A stretch of 64,000 nt of DNA. Source: Bacteroidota bacterium. GTDB taxonomy: Bacteria; Bacteroidota; Bacteroidia; UKL13-3. Positions 1 to 9,090 of this stretch are shown here, piece by piece. The DNA lies in NCBI GenBank assembly GCA_013298895.1, contig JAAFJM010000010.1, positions 1-64,000 of the forward strand. Reading direction: 5' to 3'. The position numbers and the translations under genes are program-made. The notes under the pieces are model-generated. The model had not been told where the DNA came from, ran no database searches, and saw only the letters and a list, made by a program, of their open reading frames with translations. How positions within the stretch are numbered: the first letter of the stretch is position 1; every line of letters starts with the position of its first letter.

Positions 1-34
1 TAATTTGCAATAAACTAAAAACAATAATATAAGA

Positions 35-1012
35 ATGAAAAATTTAATTAAATCAATAGCAGCATTATCATTAGTGGCTGCTATATTTACATCATGTTCA
101 AAGGACGAGGATAAAGTAACTTCAGATCCAGGTGCACCTACATTGACAGTTACTGTACCAACAGCAGACTTAAACTTAAGGTTTAACGATGTTTATACTA
201 CCAAATTCAATGCAAGCCCAGCGGCTGGAGCAAAGTTTAAATCTATTTTAGTGACTAGAACAAATTTAACTTCAAATATTACACGTAAAATTTATGGTGA
301 TTCAAGCACAATAGCTGATTCATCAACAATTACTAGAACTGTTAACGATAGTATTTTACCTGAAAATGCTAATGTTAATGATGTAATTGCATATACGATC
401 CTTATTATTGATGATAAAGGTAAAACAGCAACAAAAACAATCAATGTTACTGTTAAAGATTTGTATTCAACAGGTCAGTTCACATTAGGTGCTCAAAGCA
501 ATTCAAACACAGGTATTCAAGAATTTAAATTCTTTGGATTAAATGAAAATGCTCCTAATAGTATATTACTTTACAAAGCAGGTACCCCAATTGCTCCTGA
601 TATGCCATCTAAAGCAGATTCAGCTTTAAGAGCTAGATATAACTCATCAAATATTGATATGGGAATTTATTACGGTACAGCTAATTTAAATACTATTTTT
701 TCACCATCTTTAACAGGTAATGATGTGGCTCCTTGGGCAACTGAATTAGGTTTTTGGGCTAAAAGAAATATTACAACATTTAAAGCCACTGCATATACTA
801 GTTCTCAGTTTTCAGCAGCTAATTTCAATGTAGAACAATTAATCAATGAAGTTGATTTTACAACTGGAAATGTAAGTTTTGTAAAAACTTTAGTTAAAGG
901 TCAAGTTGTTGCTTTTAAAACAGAAAGTGGTGCTAAAGGTTTAATTTTAGTTGAAAACACAGCTACTGATGCAAAAAGTTTTGCTCAATTTTCAATTAAA
1001 TGGAAAAAGTAA
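35..1012 (+). CDS. Surface-type lipoprotein of unknown function
   Basis: The 325-residue product begins with a lipoprotein signal peptide: two lysines, a hydrophobic stretch and a lipobox ending FTSC, which places the lipidated cysteine at residue 21. The residues right after it (SKDEDK) are charged and acidic. In Bacteroidota such a stretch after the cysteine is known to act as a signal for export to the cell surface. The rest is Thr/Ser/Asn-rich and looks like beta-rich extracellular domains: an Ig-like part at about residues 35-140 and a second globular part from about 150. I recognise no enzymatic motif. The gene is single, followed by a strong terminator. The lipoprotein call is firm; surface exposure is inferred and the function is unknown. 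Confidence 0.85.
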   Translation: MKNLIKSIAALSLVAAIFTSCSKDEDKVTSDPGAPTLTVTVPTADLNLRFNDVYTTKFNASPAAGAKFKSILVTRTNLTSNITRKIYGDSSTIADSSTITRTVNDSILPENANVNDVIAYTILIIDDKGKTATKTINVTVKDLYSTGQFTLGAQSNSNTGIQEFKFFGLNENAPNSILLYKAGTPIAPDMPSKADSALRARYNSSNIDMGIYYGTANLNTIFSPSLTGNDVAPWATELGFWAKRNITTFKATAYTSSQFSAANFNVEQLINEVDFTTGNVSFVKTLVKGQVVAFKTESGAKGLILVENTATDAKSFAQFSIKWKK

Positions 1013-1030
1013 ATTAAAAAATTATCAAAA

Positions 1031-1065
1031 AAAAACCGCTTCAAATTCGAAGCGGTTTTTTTTTG
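1031..1065 (+). terminator. Rho-independent terminator after the lipoprotein gene
   Basis: A 7-bp GC-rich stem (CCGCTTC / GAAGCGG) with a 6-base loop is flanked by A-runs and followed by nine T residues. It starts 18 bases after the lipoprotein stop codon. Its T-tract overlaps the -33 element proposed for the next gene. Confidence 0.9.
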
Positions 1066-1092
1066 ATTTAGCCAAATAGATTGATAAATTTA
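1062..1092 (+). promoter_or_regulatory. Candidate Bacteroidota-type promoter of pfkA
   Basis: TTTG at 1062-1065, a 19-base spacer, then TAAATTTA at 1085-1092. This matches the Bacteroidota consensus TTTG-N19-TAnnTTTG except for the last base. It lies 44 bases before the pfkA start codon. The call rests on pattern match only. Confidence 0.5.
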
Positions 1093-1135
1093 CAAACTGT
1101 AACAACAACAAAATAATTAGTAAAAAAATTAATAA

Positions 1136-2113
1136 ATGAAAAAAATAGCTGTTTTTACCTCAGGTGGCGATTCTCCTGGAATGAATGCATGTATAAGAGC
1201 TGTAGTTAGAACAGCCATTTTTAAAAATGTAGAAGTGGTTGGAATAATGCAAGGCTATAAAGGAATGATTGAAGGTGGTGAAAATTTTGTACCTTTAACA
1301 TCTCGTTCAGTTGGAAATATTATTCAAAGAGGTGGTACTATTTTAAAAACATCGCGTAGCAAAGAATTTATGACCCCCGAAGGTCGTAAAAAAGCTTATG
1401 ATAATTTAGTTGCTAATGGAATTGAAGGCATAGTTTGTATCGGTGGAAATGGCACTTTTACAGGTGCGGAAATTTTTTATAATGAATATAAAATCCCTTC
1501 AATTGGATGTCCTGGCACCATAGATAATGATTTATTTGGAACTGATTTAACCATTGGTTTTGATACTGCTATTAACACCGCAGTGGATGCAATTGATAAA
1601 ATAAGAGATACAGCGGACTCACATGGTCGTATATTTTTTGTGGAGGTAATGGGAAGAGAAGCTGGATTTATTGCTTTAGCATCAAGCATAGCTGGAGGTG
1701 CTGAAATAGCACTATTACCTGAAGTAAGAGAAGATTACACAGCACTTATTGACTTTTTTAAAGGCAGAACTAATAGTAAAAAATCATTTACAATTGCCAT
1801 TGTTGCGGAAGGGAACTCAGAAGGAGGTTCAACTGCAATTGTTGAGAATATTAAGAAACAAATCCCTGATTTTGATCCAAGAATTGTAATTTTAGGGCAT
1901 ATACAACGTGGTGGTTCACCTACAGCTTACGATAGAGTATTGGCTTCTCGAATTGGCAATGGTGCAGTAGAGGCTTTACTTGAGGGTAGAAAAAATGAAA
2001 TGACAGGCTTAATTAATAACCAAATTGCTTTTACCAGTTTTCATGAGGCTATTTTTAGCAAAAAAGAATTGAACCCTGGTTTATTAAAACTAATTGATGT
2101 GTTTAATTGCTAA
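1136..2113 (+). CDS. pfkA: 6-phosphofructokinase
   Basis: Phosphorylates fructose 6-phosphate to fructose 1,6-bisphosphate in glycolysis (cytoplasm). At 325 residues it has the usual bacterial length. Visible motifs are the N-terminal GGDSPGMN loop, catalytic PGTIDND (Asp130 and Asp132, equivalent to E. coli Asp127 and Asp129), MGREAG for sugar-phosphate binding, and GHIQRGGSPTAYDR. Arg21 and Arg25, which form part of the effector site in E. coli, are present. One position is odd: the nucleotide/Mg2+ loop reads GGNGT, so Asn105 replaces the aspartate (E. coli Asp103) of the GGDGS motif. The following glycine is the one typical of ATP-dependent enzymes, whereas PPi-dependent enzymes have GGDD. 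I call it an ATP-type enzyme with one unusual residue. The gene is monocistronic between terminators. Confidence 0.95.
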   Translation: MKKIAVFTSGGDSPGMNACIRAVVRTAIFKNVEVVGIMQGYKGMIEGGENFVPLTSRSVGNIIQRGGTILKTSRSKEFMTPEGRKKAYDNLVANGIEGIVCIGGNGTFTGAEIFYNEYKIPSIGCPGTIDNDLFGTDLTIGFDTAINTAVDAIDKIRDTADSHGRIFFVEVMGREAGFIALASSIAGGAEIALLPEVREDYTALIDFFKGRTNSKKSFTIAIVAEGNSEGGSTAIVENIKKQIPDFDPRIVILGHIQRGGSPTAYDRVLASRIGNGAVEALLEGRKNEMTGLINNQIAFTSFHEAIFSKKELNPGLLKLIDVFNC

Positions 2114-2154
2114 ACAATTCAATTGAAATATAAGAACTACTTAATAAACACCTT

Positions 2155-2183
2155 AAAAACCTAGTATCAACTAGGTTTTTTTG
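2155..2183 (+). terminator. Rho-independent terminator after pfkA
   Basis: Stem AAAACCTAGT / ACTAGGTTTT with a 4-base loop (ATCA) and a T-tract, 42 bases after the pfkA stop codon. Being nearly symmetrical, it could also stop leftward transcription from the sua5 operon. Confidence 0.8.
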
Positions 2184-2245
2184 TTTTTATACCTACAAAA
2201 AAATTCTACAACCTTACCAACATAAACTGAAAAGGTTAATTTTTT

Positions 2246-3205
2246 TTACTCTTGAATACTTGCACGCTTTAACCTATCATTTATGGCATAACCCAATCCT
2301 TGATTAGGGAATTTTTCAGCATAAATTTCATCAATATCTAATTCATCAATATTGCGCATAACGGCAAATAAATTGCTAGCGGCTTCGTTTAAGTCTTTAC
2401 TTTTTGATAATATAAATTGGTTCTTAGCAGGAATATTTATTATTGAATTGGAAAAAGTTATCACTCCTACCCTATCTCTATTTTTTCCTTCTAAAGCCTT
2501 AACAATATCATCCACTAAAAACATTGGATGATTTGGGGCATAATGTTTAGTAAGCATTCCCGGGGCTACTATTTTTTCTGAAGTATTATTTACTAATAAT
2601 TGATGACCTATAACCTCCTCAATTTCCTCAATAGCTAAACCTCCAAAACGTAGTATTTTTGGTTCATTTTCTAAAAACGAAATAATTGTAGATTCCACAC
2701 CAACATTACAAATGCCTCCATCTAAAATATAATCAATTTTGTTACCCAATTGTCTATCTACATGTAAAGCGGAAGTTGGGCTAATAAATCCACTTGGATT
2801 AGCACTTGGTGCCGCAAGTGGAAAATTTAACTTTGAAAGCAACTCCAATGTAAGCGGATGATTAGGAACACGAATAGCCACAGCACCGGTACCTGCGGTA
2901 ACAATATCAGGAACTTTATCATTGGCAGGAATAATAAATGTTAATGGACCTGGCCAAAACTTATTGGCAAGTAACCTTACGTCATTTGGTATTTCTAAAC
3001 CCCATTGCTCAAATCGTTCAATGCTATTGCTATGAATAATAAGGGGATTAAATTGGGGTCTATTTTTAGTTTTATAAATACTTAAAACAGCATTTTCGTT
3101 AAAGGCATTAGCTGCCAAACCGTAAACAGTTTCGGTTGGAATGGCAACTAATTTATTGCTATTTAAAAGCTCAATTGCAAGCTGTATATCTATTCCTATT
3201 GACAA
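2246..3205 (-). CDS. sua5: L-threonylcarbamoyladenylate synthase, Sua5 type
   Basis: Makes threonylcarbamoyl-AMP from threonine, bicarbonate and ATP, the first step of the t6A37 tRNA modification. TsaD, encoded at 51.4-52.4 kb in this window, carries out the transfer step. The 319-residue length matches the long two-domain Sua5 form rather than the short TsaC form. An N-terminal YrdC domain covers about residues 1-190 and contains the PTETVYGLAANA and KTKNRP motifs and the PSANPSG loop. A C-terminal Sua5 domain follows a linker at about 205-215 (APGMLTKHYAP). The start lies 6 bases after the stop of the upstream kinase gene, so the two genes very probably share a transcript. Confidence 0.93.
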   Translation of the reverse strand: MSIGIDIQLAIELLNSNKLVAIPTETVYGLAANAFNENAVLSIYKTKNRPQFNPLIIHSNSIERFEQWGLEIPNDVRLLANKFWPGPLTFIIPANDKVPDIVTAGTGAVAIRVPNHPLTLELLSKLNFPLAAPSANPSGFISPTSALHVDRQLGNKIDYILDGGICNVGVESTIISFLENEPKILRFGGLAIEEIEEVIGHQLLVNNTSEKIVAPGMLTKHYAPNHPMFLVDDIVKALEGKNRDRVGVITFSNSIINIPAKNQFILSKSKDLNEAASNLFAVMRNIDELDIDEIYAEKFPNQGLGYAINDRLKRASIQE

Positions 3206-3211
3206 TTTCTA

Positions 3212-3823
3212 CTAAAATAAACCGTTAAGTTCTGTTTGAATCCTGTCAATTACTTTACCTAAATCTTCAGGACGTTCAGCATAGTTTAAATCATCAACCT
3301 CAATTATGATGTGGCGATGTTTGTAAGAACTTATCCATGCTTCGTAGCGTTCGTTTAAGCGTTTTAAATAATCCAAACGTATGCTATCCTCATAATCTCT
3401 TCCACGTTTTTGAATATTATTAACCAAAGTTGGAATGGAAGCACGTAAGTAAATCATTAAATCGGGTGCTTTAATTGTTTGGTTTAACGATTCAAACATT
3501 TTTTGATAAGTATCAAAATCGCGTGTACTCATTAAACCCATAGAATGAAGATTAGGTGCAAAAATATTTGCATCTTCATAAATTGTTCTATCTTGAATTA
3601 TACTTTTTTTATTTTTTTGAAATTGTAAAATAGAATTATAGCGACTATTTAAAAAATAGATTTGCAGATTAAAACTCCAACGTTGCATATCTTCATAAAA
3701 ATCAGATATATAAGGATTATCTTCAACATCTTCGTAATGAGGTTCAAAATTATAATGTTTACTTAAAAGAGTAGTTAATGTAGTTTTGCCCGACCCAATA
3801 TTTCCTGCTATTGCTAAATGCAT
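3212..3823 (-). CDS. Deoxynucleoside kinase (dNK/dGK family)
   Basis: Salvage kinase that phosphorylates deoxynucleosides with ATP. The 203-residue product opens with a P-loop (GNIGSGKTT, residues 7-15). It then has the DR motif (QDRTIYED) that binds the substrate, and RGRDYEDSIRLDYLKRLNERYEAW, which holds the arginine-rich lid and tyrosine typical of deoxyadenosine/deoxyguanosine kinases. Exact substrate preference cannot be read from sequence. It is the first gene of the leftward operon with sua5. Confidence 0.9.
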   Translation of the reverse strand: MHLAIAGNIGSGKTTLTTLLSKHYNFEPHYEDVEDNPYISDFYEDMQRWSFNLQIYFLNSRYNSILQFQKNKKSIIQDRTIYEDANIFAPNLHSMGLMSTRDFDTYQKMFESLNQTIKAPDLMIYLRASIPTLVNNIQKRGRDYEDSIRLDYLKRLNERYEAWISSYKHRHIIIEVDDLNYAERPEDLGKVIDRIQTELNGLF

Positions 3824-3973
3824 ATTATTGTATTATTATTATTGTACGATTTTAGCACTTTAAAGACAAACGATTTAAACACTGTTTCAACAAAATAAAT
3901 GATTAATTGGTATAGTTATTGAAAAGTAAGATACAACATCATAAAATTTATTAACTTGCGCAATCATTTTAAA

Positions 3974-5407
3974 ATGAAGAAACTTCATCAACTAATTATA
4001 GGCAGCTTTTTTAGAACATTTTTACCAACCATAGTGGTAGTAATGTTTATCTTATTAATGCAATTTATTTGGCTTTATGTAGATGAGCTTATTGGAAAAG
4101 GACTTGAATGGCAAGTAATTGCTGAATTGCTTTTTTACTGGTCAGCATCCTTAATTCCGCAAGCCATGCCTTTAGCTGTTTTATTAGCTTCTATCATGAC
4201 ATTTGGAAATTTAGGTGAAACCTATGAATTAGTAGCGGCCAAAGCTGCAGGAATTTCCATTTGGAAAATGTTTAAACCGATGTATTTAGTAATGTTATGT
4301 ATTTCCATTTTTGGAATTTTTGTATCTAATATTCTTATACCTGTTGCAAATTTAAAAAGTAGGGCTTTATTGTACGATGTACGTGAAAAAAAACCAGCTT
4401 TAGCCATAACTGAAGGTGTATTTTATAGTGGTATTCAAGGAATAACACTTAGAGTTGGTAAAAAAAATAAAACTACTCAAGAGATGCAGGATATCATTAT
4501 TTATGATAAACGCTCTAACACTTCTCACTCAACTGTTATTTCGGCAAAAAAAGGTACCATGACATTAAGTAATGATGGAAGGTTTCTATTTTTCACCTTG
4601 TTTGATGGTGCTCGATACGAAGAAATGGAAACCCAAAGAAATTACTATAATACCTTTCCTCATTCTAGTACCTATTTTAGCGAAGAAAAAATTATGTTTG
4701 ACTTATCAGTGTTAAATTTTAATAGAACTGATGAAGATTTATTTAAACATAATTATGAAATGTTAAATGTGTTTCAATTGCAATTTTACAGCGATTCCAT
4801 GAAAGTGGTAAAGTATAAAAAAGCACTAGAGTTAAAAGGATACGTTAAACCATACTATTTCTTTTTAAGAAAAGACTCTACCCTTAAAAATACTTCTAAT
4901 TTAATGGTGAGTGATACTATTAAAAACGTCATCAATTTATTCAATTCACAATACAAAGATGTAATTTTAAGCAATGCAGAAAGCAATACAAGAACTGTAA
5001 AAAATGTTATTTCTTATGCTATCACAGAACGTTATGATATAAAAAAAAGTGGGGCTAGATATGATATTGAATGGCACAAAAAATTTGTTCTGGCCGTTGC
5101 ATGTATTATTATGTTCTTTATTGGAGCTCCACTAGGTTCCATTATAAGAAAAGGTGGATTTGGTTTACCTGTTGTTGTTTCAATTTTACTTTACCTCATA
5201 TATCATATTATTTCGCTATCAGGCGAAAAGGCCGCAAAAACAATGGCATGGTCGCCTATGTTTGGTATTTGGATTGGTGTTTTGGTGCTTACCCCGCTTG
5301 GCTTTTTCTTAACTTATCAAGCTAGTAACGATAGTTCCTTATTTAACAAGACCGCTTGGACCAATATTTTCAAAAAAATAATTCCGAAAAATAAAACTAC
5401 AAAATGA
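3974..5407 (+). CDS. LptF/LptG family permease (YjgP/YjgQ)
   Basis: Inner-membrane permease of the lipopolysaccharide export machinery. Three or more hydrophobic segments lie in the first 130 residues and three near the C-terminus, with a large periplasmic beta-jellyroll-like region between, as in LptF/LptG. The motif MKKLHQLIIGSFFRTFLPT at the N-terminus and PLAVLLASIMTFGNLGETYELVAAKAAGIS are family hallmarks. The frame is open from a TTG at 3956, but the ATG at 3974 gives the normal family N-terminus, so I chose it. The stop overlaps the next start (ATGA), so it is translationally coupled with the glycosyltransferase. LptC is encoded separately at 37 kb. Whether this is LptF or LptG is not decidable here. 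Confidence 0.9.
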   Translation: MKKLHQLIIGSFFRTFLPTIVVVMFILLMQFIWLYVDELIGKGLEWQVIAELLFYWSASLIPQAMPLAVLLASIMTFGNLGETYELVAAKAAGISIWKMFKPMYLVMLCISIFGIFVSNILIPVANLKSRALLYDVREKKPALAITEGVFYSGIQGITLRVGKKNKTTQEMQDIIIYDKRSNTSHSTVISAKKGTMTLSNDGRFLFFTLFDGARYEEMETQRNYYNTFPHSSTYFSEEKIMFDLSVLNFNRTDEDLFKHNYEMLNVFQLQFYSDSMKVVKYKKALELKGYVKPYYFFLRKDSTLKNTSNLMVSDTIKNVINLFNSQYKDVILSNAESNTRTVKNVISYAITERYDIKKSGARYDIEWHKKFVLAVACIIMFFIGAPLGSIIRKGGFGLPVVVSILLYLIYHIISLSGEKAAKTMAWSPMFGIWIGVLVLTPLGFFLTYQASNDSSLFNKTAWTNIFKKIIPKNKTTK

Positions 5408-6600
5408 ATATTTTACAAATAACACCACGTTTTCCTTGGCCACTAAAAGATGGAGGAGCGCTTTGCTACTTTAATTATGCAAAAGGTTATGGCGATACTG
5501 GTTGTTCGTTAACTATTGCTTCCTTAAACACTTCAAAGCACTTCATAGATTACCAAGAATTGCCAAATCATGTGAAAGCCCTTGGTGATATTCATTTAAC
5601 ATTTATCGATAACCATATTAAACCAATTGACGCCTTTTTAAATTTATTCTCTGATGAATCATACCATGTAAAGCGATTCATCAATAAAAATTTTGAACAG
5701 CAGTTGACTGATATTTGCAATGAAAAACAATTTGATGTGGTTGTATTTGAAACTGTTTTTGTAGCTCCATATTTAGACATTATCAGAAAACATAGCAAAG
5801 CAAAGTGTATTCTAAGACAGCATAATGTAGAATATCAAATATGGGAAACATTAGCTTGTAATGAAGGAAATCCTTTAAAAAAATGGTACTTAAATTTATT
5901 GGCTAAACGTTTGAAAAAATTCGAAAAACAACAATTAAATAATTTTGACGGAATAGCTGCCATTACTAAAAATGATGCATTAGCTTTTAAAGAAAGTGGT
6001 TGTACTAAACCTATACATGTATCGCCATTTGGTATAAATTTAGAAAAACTAATTGTTGATAATACCAATTTAGAAATGCCTAGTTTGTTTCATATAGGTT
6101 CAATGGACTGGATGCCAAACCAAGAGGCAATGAAATGGTTTATTCAAAATGTTTGGTACGATATGAACCACGAGTTTCCTGAACTAAAATTTTATTTGGC
6201 CGGTAGGAATATTCCCAATTCATTTTTTGACTATAATAACCAAAATCACATAGGTGTATTAGGCGAAATAGATGATGCCATTAGGTTTATGAATGAAAAG
6301 GCAATAATGGTTGTACCTTTATTTTCTGGCAGTGGCATCAGGGTAAAAATTTTGGAAGGAATGGGATTAGGAAAGTGTATCATTTCAACCTCATTAGGTG
6401 CCCAAGGAATTGAGGCTAAAAATGGAGAACATATTATCATAGCTGAGACTGCTGAAGAGTTTAAATATGAAATTAGAAACCTTATAAATAACCCAAGTGA
6501 AATAATTAGAATTGGAAAAAATGCACTTAGGTTAGTAAAAGACAAATATGACAATAAAAAAATTGTAACTGATACTTTGGATTTTTATTCAAAGCTATAA
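5404..6600 (+). CDS. Glycosyltransferase, GT4-like
   Basis: The 398-residue protein is a probable retaining glycosyltransferase of the GT-B fold. The N-terminal domain starts MNILQITPRFPWPLKDGGA, the usual acceptor-side glycine-rich loop. The C-terminal nucleotide-sugar domain holds GSGIRVKILEGMGLGKCIISTSLGAQGI (about residues 310-340), which resembles the E-x7-E region. It starts inside the stop codon of the LptF/G-type gene, so it may act in envelope polysaccharide or LPS synthesis; this is inferred from context. Donor and acceptor are unknown. Confidence 0.88.
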   Translation: MNILQITPRFPWPLKDGGALCYFNYAKGYGDTGCSLTIASLNTSKHFIDYQELPNHVKALGDIHLTFIDNHIKPIDAFLNLFSDESYHVKRFINKNFEQQLTDICNEKQFDVVVFETVFVAPYLDIIRKHSKAKCILRQHNVEYQIWETLACNEGNPLKKWYLNLLAKRLKKFEKQQLNNFDGIAAITKNDALAFKESGCTKPIHVSPFGINLEKLIVDNTNLEMPSLFHIGSMDWMPNQEAMKWFIQNVWYDMNHEFPELKFYLAGRNIPNSFFDYNNQNHIGVLGEIDDAIRFMNEKAIMVVPLFSGSGIRVKILEGMGLGKCIISTSLGAQGIEAKNGEHIIIAETAEEFKYEIRNLINNPSEIIRIGKNALRLVKDKYDNKKIVTDTLDFYSKL

Positions 6601-6609
6601 CAAAACAAG

Positions 6610-6870
6610 TTATTCATTGGCGGAATTAAATACAAAATACATATTCCAACATTTCAAACACTTGAATTTTTTTACTCCTTTACCATAAAATAGTATTTGT
6701 GTAAAAACTCCTTTTGGAACTCGTTCTGCGTCTTTGGCTTGACACCTAGGGCATATATTACTTCGTGTTAACTTAGAAATAAATAATTTAACAATATAGA
6801 TGGAAAGCAAAATTAATAAACCAATTAGCATATAATTATAGCTTGCCACTATTTCATCTAAAATTTTCAT
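6610..6870 (-). CDS. Small membrane protein with a zinc ribbon
   Basis: An 86-residue protein with one transmembrane helix at about residues 13-31, followed by a small domain with two Cys pairs (CPRC at about 40-43 and CLKC at about 74-77), the spacing of a zinc ribbon. It converges on the glycosyltransferase gene with only 9 bases between the stops. No function is recognised. Confidence 0.7.
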   Translation of the reverse strand: MKILDEIVASYNYMLIGLLILLSIYIVKLFISKLTRSNICPRCQAKDAERVPKGVFTQILFYGKGVKKFKCLKCWNMYFVFNSANE

Positions 6871-6991
6871 ATTGATTAAATACTTTGAAATATTTTACAA
6901 ATAAACCTTTTTAAATGAAATTGTCAATATTATTATTACATTTCTTGTTGATTAACTTATAAATTTGTGGTTTGATCTTGCATTTGAAAAT

Positions 6992-8119
6992 ATGAAAAAA
7001 TATATACTGTTATTAAGTATTCTTATTGTAAATTCAGTCAACTTATTTTCTCAAATAAACTTTTCAAATTTTGGCATAAATATTAATTATTTCAACGGCT
7101 ACAGCTTTGCTCCAAATAAAATAGAAAAATCTCAGCAAAGTTTGGATGGTTTAGTGCATGGATTCAATATTGGCATCCACAAACAAGTAAATGGTAATAA
7201 AGATTGGCATCAAACATACGGAAATCCAAGAATTGGGTTGAATTTGCAAACCATCTTTATGAATAAACCCGATACTTTTGGGTTTCATGTTTCATTGATT
7301 CCATTTATTCAAATAAATATATTACAATCAAAAAACTCAAACATAAGTGGCAAAATTGGAATTGGTGGTGCATATGCATCGGAGTCATTTAAATTTAGCA
7401 GTAATTTTGATAACCGGGCGGTTAGTTTACCTTTAAATTTTGCATTAGAAGTTGGGGCAGTTTTAAATAAAAAAATAACCAATCAATTAGAATTCAATTT
7501 TGAATTGGGCTATTTTCATTTATCAAACGGAAGTTTTCGAATGCCTAATGGAGGGTTCAATATTTATTATTTAAAAACAGGACTTAGCTATTTTTTTAAC
7601 CAAACTCCACTAAATAAAACGTTAAAAAATAACTTTACCCTAAAAAATAAAACTACTTATTACACAACATATATGGCAGGGGCATATAGAGAACAGGGCA
7701 CTTTTGCCTACAGACGACAATTTCCAATTTTCATATTTCACAATGCCATCATGAGACAATTTAATAAAGTTTATAATTATGGTTTAGGGTTTGACTTATT
7801 TTATGATGCAACACAAAGATTAATTGATGAGCCTGATTTATTGGTGAGTGATGTAAAAGAGAGTGACAAATGGAATGCAGCATTAGGTTTTTGCAATGAA
7901 TTAAATATTGGTAAAATAGCTGTTCCATTAGATTTTTACCATTATGTGTATGACTTAAATGTAGTTAAACAAAAATATTATATACGTTTTGGGCTTACCT
8001 TTTACCCTTATAAAAAATTATTTGTGGGATGTTATTTCAAAGGAAGTATCAATAAATACAAATCATTAGAATCCGATTTTATGGAATTTGCCTTAGGATG
8101 GAGATTTAGGAAACTATAA
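6992..8119 (+). CDS. Acyloxyacyl hydrolase, PagL-like lipid A deacylase
   Basis: A 375-residue outer-membrane beta-barrel. A signal peptide (MKKYILLLSILIVNSVNLFSQ) is followed by alternating hydrophobic strands. The stretch YFHLSNGSFRMPNGGFN carries the His-x-Ser-Asn signature of the PagL family, whose catalytic residues are His and Ser and which removes the 3-O acyl chain of lipid A. PagL itself is about 150-170 residues, so the extra C-terminal half (from about residue 220) is a Bacteroidota-type extension. The frame is open from a TTG at 6965, but the ATG at 6992 starts the signal peptide. A possible -7 element TAAATTTG lies at 6960-6967. Enzyme activity is inferred from the motif. Confidence 0.75.
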   Translation: MKKYILLLSILIVNSVNLFSQINFSNFGININYFNGYSFAPNKIEKSQQSLDGLVHGFNIGIHKQVNGNKDWHQTYGNPRIGLNLQTIFMNKPDTFGFHVSLIPFIQINILQSKNSNISGKIGIGGAYASESFKFSSNFDNRAVSLPLNFALEVGAVLNKKITNQLEFNFELGYFHLSNGSFRMPNGGFNIYYLKTGLSYFFNQTPLNKTLKNNFTLKNKTTYYTTYMAGAYREQGTFAYRRQFPIFIFHNAIMRQFNKVYNYGLGFDLFYDATQRLIDEPDLLVSDVKESDKWNAALGFCNELNIGKIAVPLDFYHYVYDLNVVKQKYYIRFGLTFYPYKKLFVGCYFKGSINKYKSLESDFMEFALGWRFRKL

Positions 8120-8544
8120 TTGTTTAGATTCTTGATCAATAATAAACCGAAGATTTCCAATTTTAAATTGTAAATTTATTAATAAATATTTTTAGAGTAT
8201 ATCAATAATAATGTAGCAAATAAATTTAAAATTTGAATAGACATATTTCAACTTTATAAATAAAATAATTTAAAATAATGTTTTTTAAAATCAAGATAAT
8301 TGTTCTACTTAAAAATAATTATTCAAATAAAAATATTTGCCATTTTATACTAAAAAATATTGGTAAACAATTTAAAATTCTACTGTCTTAACTTCCCTAA
8401 AAAGTGCATTATAAAAATGCGAAAATAATTATGTAGTAGCAATAGTAAAATGATGAACTAGATTAGTAAAATATAGTCAAATAAAAATTTTTACACAAAG
8501 TGCCTTATTAATTTCATATCATGCAGAGCAAATAATTAAGATAA
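8120..8544. other. Long AT-rich intergenic region, no gene seen
   Basis: These 425 bases are extremely AT-rich. The longest open frame starting with ATG (8279, 37 codons) has random-looking composition. I see no strong hairpin and no clear promoter match. It precedes the lipid-enzyme-like cassette starting at 8545 and may carry its leader and promoter. Confidence 0.5.
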
Positions 8545-9090
8545 GTGAAAAAAATACCTTTTTTATACAGTTTGTTTTTAGTTAGCTTTTTGATTGTTTC
8601 TGATAAAACCAAAGCGCAAACATCCAATCAAAAATTTACCGAGGAGACGGTAACAGAAGAGCCTAGTTTAGGTTTAGTGGCTGGATATACGGGTTCTGGT
8701 TATAACATACTTGAAGTTGGAATTGGTTATCAACCTTGGCAAGTTGAAGGATTATTTGTTGAATATCCTTTTGCTGGTTTTTTAGCTTTGTATGAGTTTG
8801 ATCCAAGTAGGAAATTGTATGGAACCAGTTTAAATGCATGGTATTTAAGTGGCTTAATTGCATTTGGGTTAAATGTAAATAGGTATTCTGATTATAAAAA
8901 TGAAACTTATGGAATAAAACCAATGATTGGAATTTCGAGTTATAGAGTTGGACTTATGTGGGGCTACAACTTTTTCCTAAATGGCAATGATATTGAAAAT
9001 TTAAGCAATCAATCAATTACTATTAAGTATTACCACCCTTTATGGAAAAGAAAAAGCGATGACATTTCCAGTAAATATTCATATAGGTAA
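8545..9090 (+). CDS. Small exported outer-membrane-type protein
   Basis: A 181-residue product from a GTG start. A signal peptide ends at KAQ (about residue 25), followed by repeated short amphipathic strands rich in Gly, Tyr and Phe, which suggests a small beta-barrel or beta-sandwich envelope protein. No family is recognised. Its 3' end overlaps the next gene by 32 bases in another frame, so the two are almost certainly co-translated. This puts it at the head of the Lgt-like/radical SAM cassette. Confidence 0.7.
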   Translation: MKKIPFLYSLFLVSFLIVSDKTKAQTSNQKFTEETVTEEPSLGLVAGYTGSGYNILEVGIGYQPWQVEGLFVEYPFAGFLALYEFDPSRKLYGTSLNAWYLSGLIAFGLNVNRYSDYKNETYGIKPMIGISSYRVGLMWGYNFFLNGNDIENLSNQSITIKYYHPLWKRKSDDISSKYSYR

